From contig NZ_JAKOGG010000007.1 in the NCBI RefSeq assembly GCF_022321485.1, forward strand, positions 1 through 64,000: a stretch of 64,000 nt of DNA, read 5' to 3'. A model generated the notes under the pieces. The model was not told where the DNA came from, searched no databases, and saw only the letters and a program-made list of their open reading frames with translations. The position numbers and the translations under genes are program-made. Positions within the stretch are counted from its first letter, which is position 1, and each line of letters begins with the position of its first letter. This document shows positions 39,433 to 47,353 of the stretch, in pieces. The stretch comes from Shewanella electrica (GTDB taxonomy: Bacteria; Pseudomonadota; Gammaproteobacteria; Enterobacterales; Shewanellaceae).

Positions 39433-39456
39433 GGACATATAAACGTATAGACGTCC
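39433..39456. promoter_or_regulatory. Tandem MetJ-box-like operator upstream of metH
   Basis: Three contiguous octamers, GGACATAT, AAACGTAT and AGACGTCC, resemble the MetJ box AGACGTCT, at 5, 5 and 7 of 8 positions. A separate AGACGTTA lies at 39410-39417. MetJ binds adjacent octamers cooperatively. The site is 132 bases before the metH start and 123 before the divergent phosphatase gene, so it could serve either. Confidence 0.5.
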
Positions 39457-39578
39457 ATGATACGGATTCGTGGTAACTGCGGCAAGGTGAAATTAGTCGC
39501 TCTAACTCGTCTAGAAGAAGCCCTAGCCCCGTGCAAAGTAGGCATGAGTGTGATTCAAGTTTGAGCTTAGGAATCGAG

Positions 39579-40241
39579 ATGACACGAACCCGTAAACTGA
39601 CCATTTATCTGATGCGCCATGGCCACTGTGAAGGTGGTGAGTTGCTGCGTGGCCGTACCGATGTGCCGCTTAGCCCTGCGGGTCTTGAGCAGATGTGGGA
39701 AGCGTGGCGCTCCATCTCCGATGACATCGATGGTGCGCGCTTGACGTTGCTCAGTTCGCCGTTACGTCGTTGCACTAAGTTTGCCCAAGGCATCGCCGAT
39801 GATATGGGCGAGTTTTTTGAGATGCCGCTGCAAATTGCACCTTGGCTGGCGGAACTCAATTTTGGCGAATGGGATGGTTTGCCGTTTGCGGAGCTGGAAG
39901 CGTGTCACGGCGAAGAGCTGATGGCGTTCTGGCAAGATCCACTCGATATTACCCCGCCCGGGGGCGAACCGGTCCGTGAGTTTCACCAACGTGTGGTTGC
40001 TGGCTGGCATAGTTTGCATCAACGCATGCTTAAATCCGACAAAGACACCGCGCTACTGGTGACGCACGGCGGCGTGATCCGCTCGCTGATGAATGAAGTG
40101 CTGTGCCCTGATACCCTTCCTGCCGCTGGCTTATTTACCGCGTTTGATCTGCCGTACGGTTCGATCATGAAAATCAGCGTCTTCGCCAACGAGATCGACG
40201 GCGAATGGCAGTGCAGCAGCCGCCTGCATTGGACTTTCTAA
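39579..40241 (+). CDS. cobC: Histidine phosphatase, probable alpha-ribazole phosphatase
   Basis: This 220-residue phosphoglycerate-mutase-like enzyme starts its catalytic core with LMRHGHCEGG (phospho-accepting His) and carries SSPLRRC, the acidic residue region ELNFGEWDG and a second catalytic His in LVTHGGVIRSL. Position at the head of a cobalamin block favours removal of phosphate from alpha-ribazole 5'-phosphate (CobC); by sequence alone other small phosphatase roles are possible. ATG 39579 is preferred over an upstream in-frame start. Confidence 0.75.
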   Translation: MTRTRKLTIYLMRHGHCEGGELLRGRTDVPLSPAGLEQMWEAWRSISDDIDGARLTLLSSPLRRCTKFAQGIADDMGEFFEMPLQIAPWLAELNFGEWDGLPFAELEACHGEELMAFWQDPLDITPPGGEPVREFHQRVVAGWHSLHQRMLKSDKDTALLVTHGGVIRSLMNEVLCPDTLPAAGLFTAFDLPYGSIMKISVFANEIDGEWQCSSRLHWTF

Positions 40242-40350
40242 GTCATTGCCGATCAAATAATTAGCCATTTTTATTGCTTATCAGTGACTCTTTAGCCAAA
40301 ACTGGTAGCCTTAGCCGTTTTTGAATGGGTCAATAAGGCGGAGGACGCGC

Positions 40351-41166
40351 ATGAACCCTGTACTCAGGGCTGAACAACTGAGCTGGCATGCTGATGGCAA
40401 ACAGATCCTCAACGATGTCAGTTTCTTACTGCAACCGGGCAAAATGCTGGGCTTAATCGGCCCCAACGGCGCTGGTAAGTCCAGTTTGTTACGCTGCCTC
40501 TACCGCTATGTGCAACCAGATAGCGGAAAAATCCTACTTAATAATAAAGAAATCAAAAGCATAGACCATAAAACCTTTGCGCAAATGGTCGCGGTCGTCC
40601 TACAGGACACACCAACCGAAATGCACAGCACTGTGCAGCAAATTGTGGCCACCGGTCTGACCCCTTACAAAGGCCTTTTCCAAGGCAATAACAAGGAGGA
40701 TAATGACGCTATTCAATCAGCGTTATGCCAAGTTGGTTTGGCCGATAAAGCGGATGCCTCTTTTAGTCACCTTTCTGGCGGTGAAAAACAGCGAGCGTTA
40801 ATCGCCCGAGCGATAGTGCAGCGACCCTCTTTGTTGATTTTAGATGAGCCGACGAACCATCTGGATATCCGTTATCAAATTCAAATTCTTGAGCTAGTGC
40901 GTAGTTTGGGAATAACGGTTGTCACTTCGATTCACGACTTAAACTTAGCGTCAGCATTGTGTGACGAATTGCTGCTATTAGCCGACGGACGCTGTGTCGC
41001 CGCTGGTTCGGCTGACGAGGTGCTGACCGAAGCCAGAATTTCGCAAGTGTTTGGCGTGTGCTGCCAAGTGGCTAAGCACCCGCAGCACGGCAAACCGCTG
41101 ATCCATTATTACTATGGTTATACCGCTGCGGAACATCGGGGAGAGATCGCCAATGATGCGCCGTGA
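40351..41166 (+). CDS. btuD: ABC transporter ATP-binding protein, vitamin B12/iron-complex type
   Basis: This 271-residue ATPase powers import of cobalamin or iron chelates. Walker A is LIGPNGAGKSSLLRC, signature LSGGEKQRALIARA, Walker B LLILDEPTNHLD and switch His in SIHDLNLA. ATG 40351 follows GGAGGA. It overlaps the permease gene by 14 bases. The neighbourhood (cobT, cobS, cobU, cobO, metH) favours cobalamin, but FepC/FhuC-like iron chelate ATPases look alike. The binding protein BtuF is not in the window. Confidence 0.85.
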   Translation: MNPVLRAEQLSWHADGKQILNDVSFLLQPGKMLGLIGPNGAGKSSLLRCLYRYVQPDSGKILLNNKEIKSIDHKTFAQMVAVVLQDTPTEMHSTVQQIVATGLTPYKGLFQGNNKEDNDAIQSALCQVGLADKADASFSHLSGGEKQRALIARAIVQRPSLLILDEPTNHLDIRYQIQILELVRSLGITVVTSIHDLNLASALCDELLLLADGRCVAAGSADEVLTEARISQVFGVCCQVAKHPQHGKPLIHYYYGYTAAEHRGEIANDAP

Positions 41167-42184
41167 TAATCAAGCCAGAACAGTGTTATGGCGTAGTGTG
41201 GGCTGGAGCGGATTGCTGCTGTTGCTGCTAGTTACGCCATTGCTGGCAAGCAGTTTTGGCGCGGCGCAGATTGGCGTATTCGATGTGGCGCAACTGTTGT
41301 GGCATCACCTTGTCGATGCGGAGCAGAGCAGTAGCATTAATGCACGGATCATTTGGGAACTGCGCTTACCGCGCGTGTTATTAGCGTTTACCGCGGGGGC
41401 AGGGCTGGCGCTGAGCGGTTTTGTACTGCAGAGCGTGACCCGTAATCCGCTCGCCGATCCGTACCTGTTTGGTATTAGCTCCGGCGCTTCTTTTGGTGCG
41501 GTGCTGGTAGTGACCTTAGCCGGTACCAGCGTGGTGGCCGGGTTATCTTTGCCGACAGGCGCGTTTTTAGGCGCGTGTTTATCTGTGCTGTTGGTGCTGA
41601 GTTTGTCGGGACAAAGGGTGACGACGCAAGTTGAGCGCATGTTGTTATCTGGCGTGGCTGTGTCCTTTATGTTTGGCGCGTTAACCAGCTTGTTGTTGTA
41701 TTTTTCTAGCCCGTTGGCGGCGCAGTCGTTGTTGTTTTGGACCATGGGCAGTTTTGCTCAAGCCAAATGGGCTGAACTGTGGTTACCGATGGGAATTGTT
41801 GCAATAGCGCTTGCGCTAGTGATAGGGCAAAAGCGGCAACTGTTAGCGATGCAGGGCGGCGATGAGACCGCACACACTCTGGGGGTCAGGGTAGTGAAAC
41901 TGCGGCTGCTGATGTTGCTGTTGTGCTCGCTGATCACCGCTACTTTGGTGGCTCATTGTGGTGGGATTGGTTTTGTGGGGCTGATGGTGCCCCATGTGGT
42001 GCGGTTACTGGTGCCGCAACGTCAGTCAATTATGCTGACGGCACTGGTAGGCGGACTGTTTATGGTGTGGGTGGATGTGCTCGCTAGAAGCGCACTACCA
42101 ACGCAGGAACTGCCAGTGGGGGTGATTACCTCGGCGCTCGGCAGTGTGTTTTTCTTGTTCGTGTTGCGTAAGCGCGGGCAATAA
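41153..42184 (+). CDS. btuC: FecCD-family ABC permease, probable cobalamin transporter BtuC
   Basis: This 343-residue inner-membrane permease has about ten transmembrane helices. Family motifs include LRLPRVLLAFTAGAGLALSG, RNPLADPYLFGISSGA and GGIGFVGLMVPHVVRLL. Start is ATG 41153 or the next codon 41156, both after GGGGAGAG; a longer frame to 41114 would lie inside btuD. It works with the preceding ATPase. Confidence 0.87.
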   Translation: MMRRDNQARTVLWRSVGWSGLLLLLLVTPLLASSFGAAQIGVFDVAQLLWHHLVDAEQSSSINARIIWELRLPRVLLAFTAGAGLALSGFVLQSVTRNPLADPYLFGISSGASFGAVLVVTLAGTSVVAGLSLPTGAFLGACLSVLLVLSLSGQRVTTQVERMLLSGVAVSFMFGALTSLLLYFSSPLAAQSLLFWTMGSFAQAKWAELWLPMGIVAIALALVIGQKRQLLAMQGGDETAHTLGVRVVKLRLLMLLLCSLITATLVAHCGGIGFVGLMVPHVVRLLVPQRQSIMLTALVGGLFMVWVDVLARSALPTQELPVGVITSALGSVFFLFVLRKRGQ

Positions 42185-42210
42185 ATAAATGAAATCAGGA
42201 TGGAATCGAA

Positions 42211-43278
42211 ATGTACACAGTATCTCCAGTGAATCACACGCTTGATAGTGAGATCCACTCGCGTATTGATCATAAAACTAAGCCGTTAGGTGCGTTGGGC
42301 GAACTTGAAACGCTGGCGTTGCAACTGGCGCGTATTCAGTTAACCAAAGCCTCCGACAAGCTGGCGCTCAACAAGCCAACCATGTTGGTATTTGCTGGTG
42401 ACCACGGTGTGGCTGACTACGGCGTGTCTATCGGTGGTAGTGAAATTACCGCGCAGATGGTGCAAAACTTCATCAACGGTGGAGCCGCGATCAATGTTTT
42501 CTGTCGCCAAAATAACATGGCGCTAGAAGTGATTGATTGTGGTATGAAAACGCAGTTGGACGACCCGCGTATCATCAATCAACGTCTGGGCAATGGCACT
42601 AAAGCCATGCACAAAGAGGCGGCGATGAGCATCAACACTGTGCATCAAGGTTTTGCTTTTGCGCGTGAATTAGTGCAACGCCATGTCAACAACGGCTGCA
42701 ATCTGTTGGCAATCGGTGAAATGGGCATAGGTAACACCACCGCCGCCGCCGCCGTCATGGCCGCACTGACCGGTATTCCGGTGGCCGAATGTACTGGTAA
42801 AGGCACTGGTATTGATATCGTGGCATTGAAACGCAAACGTATCATCATCGAACAAGCGTTGCTGGAGCACTATTCTCACCTGACTAACCCCATTCAAATT
42901 CTGGCCTGTCTTGGTGGTTTTGAGATCGTGCAGATGACCGGCACCATCTTGGCCGCAGCTGAATTTGGCGTGCCCGTGCTGGTGGATGGCTTTATTGCAT
43001 CGGTTGCGGCATTGGCGGCGGTGGAATTAGCACCAGCCGTGCGCGATTATCTGATCTTTTCGCATGAATCTGATGAAAATGGTCATCGACGCCTATTGCT
43101 GCGTTTGAACGCTCGGCCTATGCTACGTCTTGGTTTGCGCTTGGGTGAAGGTACTGGCGCAGCCTTAGCTCTGCCGCTACTGCAAGCTGCTGTGGCATTT
43201 TATAATGACATGGCGAGTTTTGCTGAAGCTGGCGTGACTTCTGTGGTTGAACCTGTGGTGAATTCTGGAGCTGCTTAA
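42211..43278 (+). CDS. cobT: Nicotinate-nucleotide--dimethylbenzimidazole phosphoribosyltransferase
   Basis: CobT makes alpha-ribazole phosphate for the lower ligand of cobalamin. The 355 residues show [44 protein letters not shown] and the catalytic-Glu region near the end ([14 protein letters not shown]). Length is typical. The stop overlaps the cobS ATG (TAATG). Confidence 0.95.
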   Translation: MYTVSPVNHTLDSEIHSRIDHKTKPLGALGELETLALQLARIQLTKASDKLALNKPTMLVFAGDHGVADYGVSIGGSEITAQMVQNFINGGAAINVFCRQNNMALEVIDCGMKTQLDDPRIINQRLGNGTKAMHKEAAMSINTVHQGFAFARELVQRHVNNGCNLLAIGEMGIGNTTAAAAVMAALTGIPVAECTGKGTGIDIVALKRKRIIIEQALLEHYSHLTNPIQILACLGGFEIVQMTGTILAAAEFGVPVLVDGFIASVAALAAVELAPAVRDYLIFSHESDENGHRRLLLRLNARPMLRLGLRLGEGTGAALALPLLQAAVAFYNDMASFAEAGVTSVVEPVVNSGAA

Positions 43279-44063
43279 TGGCCAATCGGGCTGTCTTGCT
43301 GGAACAATTTCGGCTATTGCTAATAGCTATCGGTTTTTTTACTCGTATTCCAGTGCCGTCGCAGATCAATGTCGACAGTGACAGCCTAAATCATGCCAGC
43401 CGCTATTTTGGCGTGGTCGGCACCTTGGTGGGTGCTATCGCCGCGCTGGTGATGTGGTTGGTGTCGTTGGTGATGCCGATGTCGGTGGCAATTGTGATGG
43501 CGATGTTTACCAGCGTCATCCTCACCGGCGGTTTTCATGAAGATGGCCTTGCCGACACCGCCGATGGCTTTGGTGGTGGTTGGAGTGTTGCTGACAAGCT
43601 CAGCATCATGAAAGACAGCCGTATCGGCAGTTATGGCGCGATTGCGCTAGTGCTGGTACTGCTGCTCAAATTCTGTTTGCTCACTGAGTTGGCGTTGTAC
43701 GATCCGGTCTCGGCTTTGGGCGCCTTAGTGTTGGCACATACGCTTAGCCGCGTGATTGCTGCCAGCCTGATCTACACCGAAACCTATGTGCGTGATGAAG
43801 GCAAAAGCAAGCCGTTAGCCAATCAGCAAAGTTTTCACGATCTGCTGATTCTGGTTATCTCTGGCATGCTGTTAGTGCTGCTGATTTCACCTACCGCCAT
43901 GCTGACTTTTATCATCTGTGGTTTCATCATCCGCACCATGCTGTGCTTCTGCTTCCGTCGCCAAATTGGTGGTTACACCGGTGATACCTTGGGCGCGGCG
44001 CAGCAGGTGAGTGAGTTGGCTATCTACATGTTGTTGCTGGTTGGGCGGACCAACGGCGCATGA
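43278..44063 (+). CDS. cobS: Adenosylcobinamide-GDP ribazoletransferase (cobalamin synthase)
   Basis: CobS is the integral membrane enzyme joining adenosylcobinamide-GDP and alpha-ribazole (phosphate). The 261 residues have an N-terminal FFTRIPVP motif, the acidic metal-binding stretch GGFHEDGLADTADGFGGG and KDSRIGSYG, with several membrane helices. It is coupled to cobT upstream and overlaps cobU by four bases (ATGA). Confidence 0.95.
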   Translation: MANRAVLLEQFRLLLIAIGFFTRIPVPSQINVDSDSLNHASRYFGVVGTLVGAIAALVMWLVSLVMPMSVAIVMAMFTSVILTGGFHEDGLADTADGFGGGWSVADKLSIMKDSRIGSYGAIALVLVLLLKFCLLTELALYDPVSALGALVLAHTLSRVIAASLIYTETYVRDEGKSKPLANQQSFHDLLILVISGMLLVLLISPTAMLTFIICGFIIRTMLCFCFRRQIGGYTGDTLGAAQQVSELAIYMLLLVGRTNGA

Positions 44064-44596
44064 TGCAACTGGTGCTCGGTGGTGCCCGTAGCGGTAAAAG
44101 TCGCTTTGCCGAGCAGCAAGTCGCGGCAGTTTTACAACAACGCTCGGCAAACTCGGCGTCGGCTATCTACATTGCAACAGCTACCGCTGAAGATGATGAG
44201 ATGCGCCAGCGTATCGGCCATCACCGCCAACAGCGCGATAACAGCAGCATCGACTGGCAATTGATTGAATCCCCGCTGGCATTAGCCGAAACCTTAACCG
44301 TACTCTCCGGTCGCAATCACGTGGTATTAGTCGATTGCCTCACGTTGTGGCTGACCAATCAACTATTGGCTGACGCCGACATGGCGCAGTGTCGTCAAGC
44401 CCTGTGCCAAGCGGTGCAGCAATTTGAAGGTGACTTAGTGCTGGTGAGCAACGAAGTCGGCTCCGGCATTGTGCCGCTAGGTGAACTAAGCCGCCGTTTT
44501 GTCGATGAGGCGGGTTGGCTCAATCAGCAGTTGGCGACCATCGCCGCTAAAGTCACGTTAGTTGTGGCCGGTTTGCCGTTGAATCTTAAAGGCTGA
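44060..44596 (+). CDS. cobU: Adenosylcobinamide kinase / guanylyltransferase
   Basis: This 178-residue bifunctional enzyme phosphorylates and then guanylylates adenosylcobinamide. P-loop LVLGGARSGKSRFAEQQ, IATATAEDDEMRQRIGHH (guanylylated His region) and LVDCLTLWLTN are all visible, with SNEVGSGIVP near the end. The start is ATG 44060 or the adjacent ATG 44063. Confidence 0.95.
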   Translation: MMQLVLGGARSGKSRFAEQQVAAVLQQRSANSASAIYIATATAEDDEMRQRIGHHRQQRDNSSIDWQLIESPLALAETLTVLSGRNHVVLVDCLTLWLTNQLLADADMAQCRQALCQAVQQFEGDLVLVSNEVGSGIVPLGELSRRFVDEAGWLNQQLATIAAKVTLVVAGLPLNLKG

Positions 44597-44693
44597 GCGC
44601 GCGTAAATTTGCTATTGTGTAGCACACATGCCGCCAACGACCATTAATCGCTGGCGCATCCTACCTATTCACTTACTGCTATGAGATGTGATT

Positions 44694-45329
44694 GTGACTG
44701 ACGAACTGACTCCACAACCCCAGCCCGCCAACGAACAACAAAAAGCTGAACGCCATAAAGCGCGCCAGCAAAAGCTCAAACAAGCGGTTGATGCCCGCGT
44801 GGCCGCAGCTAGCGATGAAAAGGGCATCCTGTTGGTGCTGACTGGCAACGGCAAAGGGAAATCGACGGCGGGTTTTGGTACCGTCGCCCGCGCAGTCGGC
44901 CATGGGAAAAATGCCGCCGTGGTGCAATTTATCAAAGGCACTTGGGAATGCGGCGAGCGTAAACTGCTAGAAAACGCTGGCGTGCAATTTGAAGTGATGG
45001 GCACCGGTTTTACCTGGGACACCCAAGACCGCGCCAAAGACACGGCGGCGGCAGAGAAAGCGTGGCAAGTGGCTGAGCAGTGGCTACAAGATGAAACTAT
45101 CGATGTGCTGTTGCTGGATGAGCTGACCTACATGGTGAGCTTTCACTACCTCGATTTGGAGCGGGTCGTTACCGCGCTGCAACAACGGCCAGCGATGCAA
45201 CATGTGATTATCACTGGCCGCAATTGCCATCGGCAGTTGATAGATCTGGCTGATACCGTCAGTGAAATCAATAACGTTAAACATGCCTTTGACCACGGCA
45301 TCAAAGCCCAACCTGGGTTTGATTATTGA
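44694..45329 (+). CDS. cobO: Cob(I)yrinic acid a,c-diamide adenosyltransferase
   Basis: CobO/BtuR transfers the adenosyl group of ATP to reduced corrinoid. The 211 residues show an N-terminal lid helix (QKAERHKARQQKLKQAVDAR), the P-loop LTGNGKGKSTAGFGT and LLLDELTYMVSFHYLD. Both starts are GTG: 44694 is chosen, and 44688 would add two residues. About 97 bases separate it from cobU, room for its own promoter. Confidence 0.93.
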   Translation: MTDELTPQPQPANEQQKAERHKARQQKLKQAVDARVAAASDEKGILLVLTGNGKGKSTAGFGTVARAVGHGKNAAVVQFIKGTWECGERKLLENAGVQFEVMGTGFTWDTQDRAKDTAAAEKAWQVAEQWLQDETIDVLLLDELTYMVSFHYLDLERVVTALQQRPAMQHVIITGRNCHRQLIDLADTVSEINNVKHAFDHGIKAQPGFDY

Positions 45330-45344
45330 GTTTATCCTCCCTGT

Positions 45345-45385
45345 TTTAGCGGAAATTTGGCGATTTACCGCAGATTTCCGCTAAA
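45345..45385. repeat. Perfect 12-base inverted repeat after cobO
   Basis: TTTAGCGGAAAT (45345-45356) and ATTTCCGCTAAA (45374-45385) are exact inverted copies with a 17-base spacer. No T tract follows. It may be a stem-loop at the 3' end of the cobalamin transcript or a protein-binding site for the next gene. Confidence 0.6.
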
Positions 45386-45495
45386 TTCGATTCGTCTCAC
45401 ATCTATGATTTAAAAGCGTAATTTTTGGTTTCTTCGCTCGGTTTTCACCGTATGATCGCCTCAGTTTAAATGTCGTCTGTTTGCTGGGTACTGAA

Positions 45496-46617
45496 ATGAA
45501 ACGCTGGGCATTGCGAGTGTTTGCCGTCATGTTATTACTACTGTTCGTGGCGTCTGGGTTGCTGTTGATGCAGCCTGCGGGGAATCGCTTGCAACAGCTG
45601 CAATGGCAAGATTTTTATGTGTTGTCAGCCGATAAACAATTGGCCTTGGCGCAGCAATATTACGCACAAAATAGCGCACAATTTTCGGTGAAATTAGCGG
45701 AAAAATGGTTTGTGCGAGCCGCCAAAAATGGCGAGCAGGAAGCACATTACCAACTGGCGCATCTCTATTATGTTTATCCCGATATCTCTGGTTTAGGCTG
45801 GGAAGCCAACGTGGCGATGGCGACAGATGAACTTGAGCAGGCCGCGGATGCTGGCATGCTCAAAGCACAAACCGAATTGGCGGATATTCTGTTTAAACAC
45901 AACAACAAAGCCGACAAAATTCGTGGTTTAGATTACCTCGCGCGCGCCGCAGATCAGCAGGATATTAAAGCCATGCTGCAATTGGGACAGCGTTATTGCA
46001 CAGACAGTGACATCGTTAATCATGAGTTGGGACAAAGCTATTTTGAGCTGGCGGCTAACGCTGGCGATCAGCGCGCACCGTTGATCCTTGCTAGCTTGTT
46101 CCGCCAAGGTTCTTGCGGGCCAGCCAATAATGAACGGTATTATTATTGGGTGGAAAAGGCGGCCGCTGCCGGTATTGTAGAAGCGCAGCAATGGTTAGCG
46201 GATATCTATCTGCAGGGCGAGGGGCGTCCGGTTGATCAACTCAAGGGCGCGTTATTACTGTACCGTTCGGCTCAAGCCGATGCCTTGTATAAACTCGGCG
46301 TGCTGTTACAGCAACAGCCGGCGCTGTTTACGCAATTGCAGGCGCAAGTGACTGACGGTTTTATCCTTGATAATGATTATATTGGGACTATCGCCACCTG
46401 TTTTTATAACGCGGCGCAGCAGGGGCACCCCAAAGCGGCTTTTGCCTACGGCTTACTCAATCTGCAACACAACGACCGCGATATGGCGTTACAGGCATTT
46501 GCCATCGCGCGTGATGCGGGTTACCCCAAATATGCGGCTGACTTAGGTGATGTGCAGGCCAAGCGTGATATGGCAAGTATCAAAGCCGAAGGGCTGAGTG
46601 GCTTTTTTGGTTGGTAA
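45496..46617 (+). CDS. Membrane-anchored Sel1-repeat protein
   Basis: This 373-residue protein has one N-terminal hydrophobic helix (about residues 6-24, ending LLLMQPAG), acting as an anchor or uncleaved signal, so the rest probably lies in the periplasm. At least five Sel1-like TPR repeats follow (for example AQQYYAQ, EAHYQLAHLYY, AQTELADILF, AMLQLGQRYC, EAQQWLADIYLQGEG), giving a protein-interaction solenoid. The partner is unknown. ATG 45496 is preferred over an upstream in-frame TTG. Confidence 0.8.
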   Translation: MKRWALRVFAVMLLLLFVASGLLLMQPAGNRLQQLQWQDFYVLSADKQLALAQQYYAQNSAQFSVKLAEKWFVRAAKNGEQEAHYQLAHLYYVYPDISGLGWEANVAMATDELEQAADAGMLKAQTELADILFKHNNKADKIRGLDYLARAADQQDIKAMLQLGQRYCTDSDIVNHELGQSYFELAANAGDQRAPLILASLFRQGSCGPANNERYYYWVEKAAAAGIVEAQQWLADIYLQGEGRPVDQLKGALLLYRSAQADALYKLGVLLQQQPALFTQLQAQVTDGFILDNDYIGTIATCFYNAAQQGHPKAAFAYGLLNLQHNDRDMALQAFAIARDAGYPKYAADLGDVQAKRDMASIKAEGLSGFFGW

Positions 46618-46637
46618 GGTTCTCTGGTACTAAATAA

Positions 46638-46669
46638 CAAAGGATGGCAAATGCCATCCTTTGGTTTTT
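46638..46669 (+). terminator. Terminator after the Sel1-repeat gene
   Basis: CAAAGGATGGCA (46638-46649) pairs with TGCCATCCTTTG (46652-46663), followed by GTTTTT. It lies between convergent genes. Confidence 0.85.
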
Positions 46670-46687
46670 ATGTCGCGGGTATAGCGC

Positions 46688-47230
46688 TTATTTGAATGCT
46701 TGGTCGAATACGCTAGTGAACTCAGCAGACGTAACGGTCACGTCTGGTGCGAAGCGCGCTAACACTTGGCCATCGGCACTCACTAAGAATTTTTCAAAGT
46801 TCCACATGATGTCGCTAGCGTTTTTTGGCAACAGTTCCATCTCACCCAGTTTCTTGGCAAGGCCACCTTCCGCGGTTTTAATCGCTTCAGGTTGAGCGGC
46901 AATCAGCGTTTGATACAGCGGATGGCGGTTAGCGCCATTCACTTCCACTTTGGCAAACATGGGGAAAGTCACATCGTAGGTTAATGAGCAGAATTGTTGA
47001 ATCTCCGCTTCCGTGCCGGGTTCTTGGCCCAGAAACTGATTACAAGGGAAACCCAACACTTCAAAGCCAGCTGCAGCCTTTTCTTTATACAGTGCTTCTA
47101 GCTGTTCATATTGCGGTGTTAAACCGCATTTTGATGCCACGTTAACGATCAGCAGCACTTTACCTTGATAAGCTGCCAAACTCGTTTTTTCGCCGGTGAT
47201 GCTGTTGACTTCAATGTCGTAAATACTCAT
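46688..47230 (-). CDS. Glutathione peroxidase (Cys type, BtuE-like)
   Basis: This 180-residue thiol peroxidase reduces hydroperoxides. The peroxidatic Cys is in NVASKCGLTPQY; the rest of the active site shows LGFPCNQFLGQEPG and the Trp/Asn region MWNFEKF. It uses cysteine, not selenocysteine. No signal peptide, so cytoplasmic. In E. coli the homologue btuE sits between btuC and btuD; here it lies about 4.5 kb beyond btuC on the other strand. Confidence 0.93.
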   Translation of the reverse strand: MSIYDIEVNSITGEKTSLAAYQGKVLLIVNVASKCGLTPQYEQLEALYKEKAAAGFEVLGFPCNQFLGQEPGTEAEIQQFCSLTYDVTFPMFAKVEVNGANRHPLYQTLIAAQPEAIKTAEGGLAKKLGEMELLPKNASDIMWNFEKFLVSADGQVLARFAPDVTVTSAEFTSVFDQAFK

Positions 47231-47353
47231 TGCGTTAAACCTCTATGTTTATATGACGCGGATCACACTGCCTCAGACCTTTTCTATCGTCAAGAGGCGA
47301 GAGGGCTTTGTGAACAACAGTTCATACAAATGCTGTGCAGTGGCATGTCAGCA

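Noticed and set aside
39302-39578. Cobalamin riboswitch before metH or cobC
   Set aside because: I looked for the GCCACTG and B12-box signatures and saw neither; only MetJ-like boxes are supported.
46688-47230. Selenocysteine-containing glutathione peroxidase
   Set aside because: The active-site codon encodes Cys and there is no in-frame TGA.
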